Positions 6,580-9,120 of a stretch of DNA of 9,120 nucleotides are shown here, one piece after another. Source of the stretch: Treponema sp. (GTDB lineage Bacteria > Spirochaetota > Spirochaetia > Treponematales > Breznakiellaceae). The DNA lies in assembly GCA_009780285.1 (NCBI GenBank), contig WRAL01000037.1:1-9120 (forward strand), written 5' to 3'. The stretch's first letter is position 1; each line of letters starts with the position of its first letter. The notes under the pieces are model-generated. The model was given only the letters and a program-made list of their open reading frames with translations. It searched no databases and had not been told where the DNA came from. Both the position numbers and the translations under genes were made by a program.

Positions 6580-6745
6580 AGGTGTACGCTTCTAGTTTCG
6601 CGACTTGACCCCCTCTCGCGCAATGCCTTTTTGACGAATTTTGCGCGACGCGCGCGGGATGCTCGTCGGAATTGTAAGATCGGACATATAGGCCGAGGGC
6701 TTGCGCGCATCACGCCGGGAGGGTGGAAAAGAGTCCTCGCGAGCA
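6580..6745. other. Rest of the divergent intergenic region
   Basis: This lies between the divergently transcribed lipoprotein and TPR genes (total gap 6496-6780). I see no gene, tRNA or riboswitch. The short open frames here lack ribosome sites and recognisable protein character. A promoter for the lipoprotein gene must lie here or in its leader, but no convincing -35/-10 pair was found on the minus strand. Confidence 0.5.
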
Positions 6746-6774
6746 TGGACGCTTTGGGTTCCATGCGCTAAAAT
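6746..6774 (+). promoter_or_regulatory. Candidate sigma70-type promoter of the TPR gene
   Basis: TGGACG (6746-6751) and TAAAAT (6769-6774) are separated by exactly 17 nt and resemble TTGACA/TATAAT. The -10 ends 6 nt before the ATG at 6781, so transcription would begin at or next to the start codon, predicting a leaderless mRNA. No Shine-Dalgarno sequence is visible before this ATG, which fits. Confidence 0.5.
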
Positions 6775-6780
6775 AATGTT

Positions 6781-7467
6781 ATGAGAACCTTCCATGCCGC
6801 GATTGCCGCGCTGGCGTTCGCGCTCGCGATCGCCGCCTTCTGCGCGTCGCCGGCGCATGCCCAAGCGGATCCCCGGAGCCTTGGCCCCGCGCAGAATTAC
6901 TTCAGGGGCAGGGAGCTCGAGGCCACGGGCCTAATGGCGCAGGCCACTGCGCACTACAACGAGACGGTTCGCGTGACGCTGAACGAAATTTCCATTGGGG
7001 CAGCCACGGGCGGCACCTACACGTTCCTGACGCGGGCGCTGCGTCGGCTTGGCAGGCATTCCGAGGCGATAAGCTGGGGCCAGCAGGGGCTGCGCCTCTT
7101 TCCCTCGGAATACGCCATTTTGGACGCGATGGGGCAGTCGTATTTTTTCCTTGGCAATTTCGAGCAGTCCCTTGCGCACATGGAACGATACGCGAGCCTT
7201 ATGCCCAACGGGGATCGCATTTCCATGGCGTACTTTTTTATGGGCGAGATTTTCAGGCTGCAGGGCAGGTTCCACCGCGCCGACATAGCCTACACCCAGG
7301 CCGTTTTTTTCGAGCCGGGGATGATACTCTGGTGGTACAGGCTGGGATCCGTGCGCGAGGAGGCCGGCGACCTTGAATCCGCGGCGCGGGCCTACGCGCG
7401 CGCCGTGGAGCTAAGCCCGAACCACGCGGGCGCACGAGCGGCCCTGGCGAGAATAGCCGGAAATTAG
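6781..7467 (+). CDS. Exported tetratricopeptide-repeat protein
   Basis: A 228-residue protein. Its N-terminal signal peptide (hydrophobic 6-22) has a likely signal peptidase I site after AHA at 25-27; C21 is preceded by Phe, so it is not a lipobox. The rest is helical with about five TPR-like units: roughly 36-65, 78-108, 111-142, 146-179 and 180-213. The last two are clearest (YFFMGEIFRLQGRFHRADIA; LGSVREEAGDLESAARAYA with AVELSP). TPRs are protein-interaction scaffolds, so a periplasmic or envelope role is likely, but no partner can be named. The ATG is the start that gives the signal peptide; an ATG at 6763 runs into a stop after one codon. No ribosome site precedes it (see the promoter at 6746-6774). 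It is transcribed away from the lipoprotein gene and converges on the HAD phosphatase gene with only 4 nt between stops and no evident terminator. Confidence 0.85.
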   Translation: MRTFHAAIAALAFALAIAAFCASPAHAQADPRSLGPAQNYFRGRELEATGLMAQATAHYNETVRVTLNEISIGAATGGTYTFLTRALRRLGRHSEAISWGQQGLRLFPSEYAILDAMGQSYFFLGNFEQSLAHMERYASLMPNGDRISMAYFFMGEIFRLQGRFHRADIAYTQAVFFEPGMILWWYRLGSVREEAGDLESAARAYARAVELSPNHAGARAALARIAGN

Positions 7468-7471
7468 GCGC

Positions 7472-8137
7472 TTATTTCCCGCCGCCGTAAATCGCGTCCC
7501 ATATCTCCTGCGGCCGGTCGATCACGCGCGCGGCGCCGGCCTTTTCCAGAGTCTCGCGGGGCCTGAAGCCCCAGCTTACGCCCACCGGATAGCAGCCGGA
7601 ATTGCGCGCCGTCAAGATATCCACGTCGCTGTCCCCGACAAAGAGCGTCTCGTGCGGGCTTGCGCCCACTTCGGCAAGCATGTCCCACACGGCCTCGGGG
7701 TCCGGCTTTACGGCGACGCCTTCGCGCGCCCCGACTATCGCGTCGAAGGAAAGGTCCGGAAAACAGGCGCGAAGGGTTTTTTTAAGCGCCGCTTCCGGCT
7801 TGTTGCTCATCACGGCGATCTTGATCTTTTTGTCGGCAAGCTCGTCCAGAAGCTCGGCTATTCCGGGGTAGGGCCTCGCCGCCGGCGAGGCTTCGGCCAT
7901 GATCCGCGCCGCTTCCTCGGCAAGCTCGCGCGCGGCCTCTCGCTCCGCGTCTTCCGGCATGGCAAGCTCGGCCAGGCGGAGAATTCCCCAGCCCACCTTG
8001 GCGCGGTAGTTCTCGACCGGAAGCTCAGGCCAGCCGCGAGCGGCAAGCGCGGCGTTCATCGCGGCGGCGATGTCGGCGAGCGTGTCCAGGAGCGTGCCGT
8101 CGCAGTCGAAGATCACGGCCTTGTACCGGGCCTTCAC
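7472..8137 (-). CDS. HAD-superfamily phosphatase, phosphoglycolate phosphatase-like
   Basis: A 221-residue cytosolic HAD hydrolase with all four motifs: I, FDCDGTLLDT with nucleophile D11 and acid/base D13; II, VMSNKPE with S111; III, K144 in KPDPEA; IV, GDSDVD with D169 and D173. A helical C1 cap lies between motifs I and II (about 20-90). Length and motifs fit the Gph/PGMB-like group, which hydrolyse phosphoglycolate or small sugar phosphates; the substrate cannot be fixed from sequence. The start is a GTG at 8135-8137, chosen because it places motif I near residue 10. It is preceded by AAAGGGG (8145-8151) at 7 nt spacing. A longer in-frame reading up to 8506 lies wholly inside the MATE gene and lacks family similarity. 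The GTG overlaps the MATE stop by 4 nt (GTGA), indicating translational coupling in one operon. Confidence 0.9.
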   Translation of the reverse strand: MKARYKAVIFDCDGTLLDTLADIAAAMNAALAARGWPELPVENYRAKVGWGILRLAELAMPEDAEREAARELAEEAARIMAEASPAARPYPGIAELLDELADKKIKIAVMSNKPEAALKKTLRACFPDLSFDAIVGAREGVAVKPDPEAVWDMLAEVGASPHETLFVGDSDVDILTARNSGCYPVGVSWGFRPRETLEKAGAARVIDRPQEIWDAIYGGGK

Positions 8138-9120
8138 GCCGTCGCCCCTTTCAGCTTTCGCAGTTCCAAAAACATCATCGCGCCGGTTATCAAGAGAACA
8201 AGCGCGTCGGAAATCGGCGTGGCGAAGACGACCCCCCAAAGCCCGAAGGTCCTTCCAAGGATCAGGATAAGCGGCGTAAGAATCAGGCACTGGCGCAAAA
8301 GCGACAGAAAGATAGAGACTTTCGGCCGGCCGGTAACGACGAAAAAGATCGTGGAGATCACGCTGAAGGCCCCGAAGGGAAGCATCATCAGCATGATCCT
8401 CATCGCGCGCGGCGCGAACGCAAGAAGCGCCGGATCCGCGTCCGAGACGAACATACGCACAAGCTGTGTGGGGAAAAGCATCACGGCGGCGAAGCCGGCC
8501 AGGCAAATCGCGCTGCCGGCGGCGACGGCCAGCGCGTAGGCGCGCAGCACCCGCGAAAACTTTTTCGCGCCGTAGTTGTAGCCAAGAAGGGGCTGCGCGC
8601 CCTGGTTGATCCCGAAGATCGGCATGAGGATCAAAAGCTGGATCCCGCCGATTATGTTCATCCCGGCCAGCGCGATGTCGCCGCCGTTCGCCACGCCCAG
8701 CGCCGCCGCGCCGTAGCGGACCATGCTCGCGTTGAACAAAACCTGCACGGCCGAAAGGGTGATGTTGTAAAGGAACTGCGCCGATCCGAAGGACATGATC
8801 TGCGCGGTGATGGCGGGCGAGAGCCTGAAGGCGCGCAGGCGCAGGCGCACGCCGGCCTTGCTCGACGCGACGAACCTGAGAATCCAGAGCATCGAGACGC
8901 CCTGCGCGGCCACCGTCGCCCAGCCGGCGCCTTCCACGCCCCAGCCGAAGGCCAGGATAAAAAGCGCGTCGAAGGCGATGTTAAGGACGGCGCCTATCAA
9001 AAGCGCTATCATCGTTATAAGCGGAAAGCCCTGCGCGCGGGTGCAGTGCGAAAGGCCGAAGGAAACAAGGCCGAAAACCGAGGAGTACAGGATGATGCGG
9101 AAATAGCTTCGCGCGTATCC
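8134..9120 (-). CDS. MATE-family efflux transporter, 5' partial
   Basis: The frame stays open to the right edge, so the start is outside the window; an internal ATG at 9012 sits in a membrane segment and is not the start. The visible 328 residues are the C-terminal part of a roughly 450-residue MATE transporter. They include the family-typical segment FGLSHCTRAQGFP followed by a helix (IALLIGAVLNIAFDALFIL) near the start of the fragment. The GxNQGxQPLxGYNYGAKK motif is at about 168-186, where the second six-helix half begins. Several hydrophobic helices follow, ending in a basic tail (LELRKLKG). MATE proteins are Na+- or H+-driven antiporters of the inner membrane that export cationic drugs or metabolites; the substrate here is unknown. 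It is the upstream gene of a pair with the HAD phosphatase and overlaps its start by 4 nt. Confidence 0.9.
   Translation of the reverse strand, partial: GYARSYFRIILYSSVFGLVSFGLSHCTRAQGFPLITMIALLIGAVLNIAFDALFILAFGWGVEGAGWATVAAQGVSMLWILRFVASSKAGVRLRLRAFRLSPAITAQIMSFGSAQFLYNITLSAVQVLFNASMVRYGAAALGVANGGDIALAGMNIIGGIQLLILMPIFGINQGAQPLLGYNYGAKKFSRVLRAYALAVAAGSAICLAGFAAVMLFPTQLVRMFVSDADPALLAFAPRAMRIMLMMLPFGAFSVISTIFFVVTGRPKVSIFLSLLRQCLILTPLILILGRTFGLWGVVFATPISDALVLLITGAMMFLELRKLKGATA
8145..8151 (-). promoter_or_regulatory. Ribosome binding site of the HAD phosphatase gene
   Basis: AAAGGGG on the minus strand lies inside the end of the MATE gene, 7 nt upstream of the GTG at 8135-8137. It supports the non-ATG start. 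Confidence 0.55.

Noticed and set aside
6505..6864. Short open frames on both strands in the divergent gap
   Set aside because: They have no ribosome sites, their composition resembles random GC-rich DNA, and they overlap each other, the promoter region and the TPR start.
8138..8506. N-terminal extension of the HAD phosphatase to 344 residues
   Set aside because: The extension overlaps the MATE gene completely, is Arg-rich and unlike any HAD N-terminus. The GTG at 8135-8137 has a ribosome site and the correct distance to motif I.
7652..8539. 295-codon plus-strand open frame antisense to the HAD and MATE genes
   Set aside because: It spans two confidently identified genes on the opposite strand and has no recognisable protein character.

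Overview
The window is GC-rich DNA with little non-coding sequence. It carries six protein genes and no tRNA, rRNA, CRISPR array or insertion sequence that I can recognise. Two genes run off the edges. The mix is a very large lipoprotein with an Asn-rich tether and InlB-type (Listeria-Bacteroides) repeats, a second InlB-repeat protein, a secreted TPR protein and a MATE transporter. This would suit a diderm, host- or gut-associated bacterium, and I lean towards a treponeme-like spirochaete. That assignment is an inference from gene style, not proof.

Layout. (1) 2-1636, plus: the C-terminal part of a surface protein, with three InlB-type repeats followed by a seven-bladed Asp-box beta-propeller. 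(2) 1637-1811: a convergent gap with two strong tandem hairpins and a weak terminator for the opposite strand. (3) 1812-2969, minus: a MetE-C-terminal-like (YxjG/YxjH type) zinc methyltransferase with all four zinc ligands visible. (4) 2970-3153: a gap with a G9/C9 tract, a T6-GCGC-A6 palindrome and a stop-proximal hairpin related to the one at 1683-1720. (5) 3154-6495, minus: a 1113-residue lipoprotein with four InlB-type repeats, an ASH/choice-of-anchor-like Ig domain, a carbohydrate-binding-like jelly roll and regions of unknown fold. (6) 6496-6780: a divergent promoter region with possible leader hairpins on one side and a possible leaderless promoter on the other. (7) 6781-7467, plus: a small exported TPR protein. 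(8) 7472-8137 and 8134-9120, minus: a HAD phosphatase translationally coupled by a 4-nt overlap to a MATE-family exporter that runs off the right edge.

How they fit. The two InlB-repeat proteins are probably cell-surface or exported proteins with binding domains (propeller in one, jelly roll in the other). They are on opposite strands, separated by the methyltransferase, and are not one operon. The methyltransferase and HAD phosphatase look like housekeeping metabolism, and the MATE gene is a multidrug or metabolite exporter. I see no defence system, secretion machine or biosynthetic cluster. The less ordinary signals are the architectures of the two surface proteins, the repeated hairpin just after stop codons, the homopolymer tract upstream of the methyltransferase, and the apparent leaderless start of the TPR gene.
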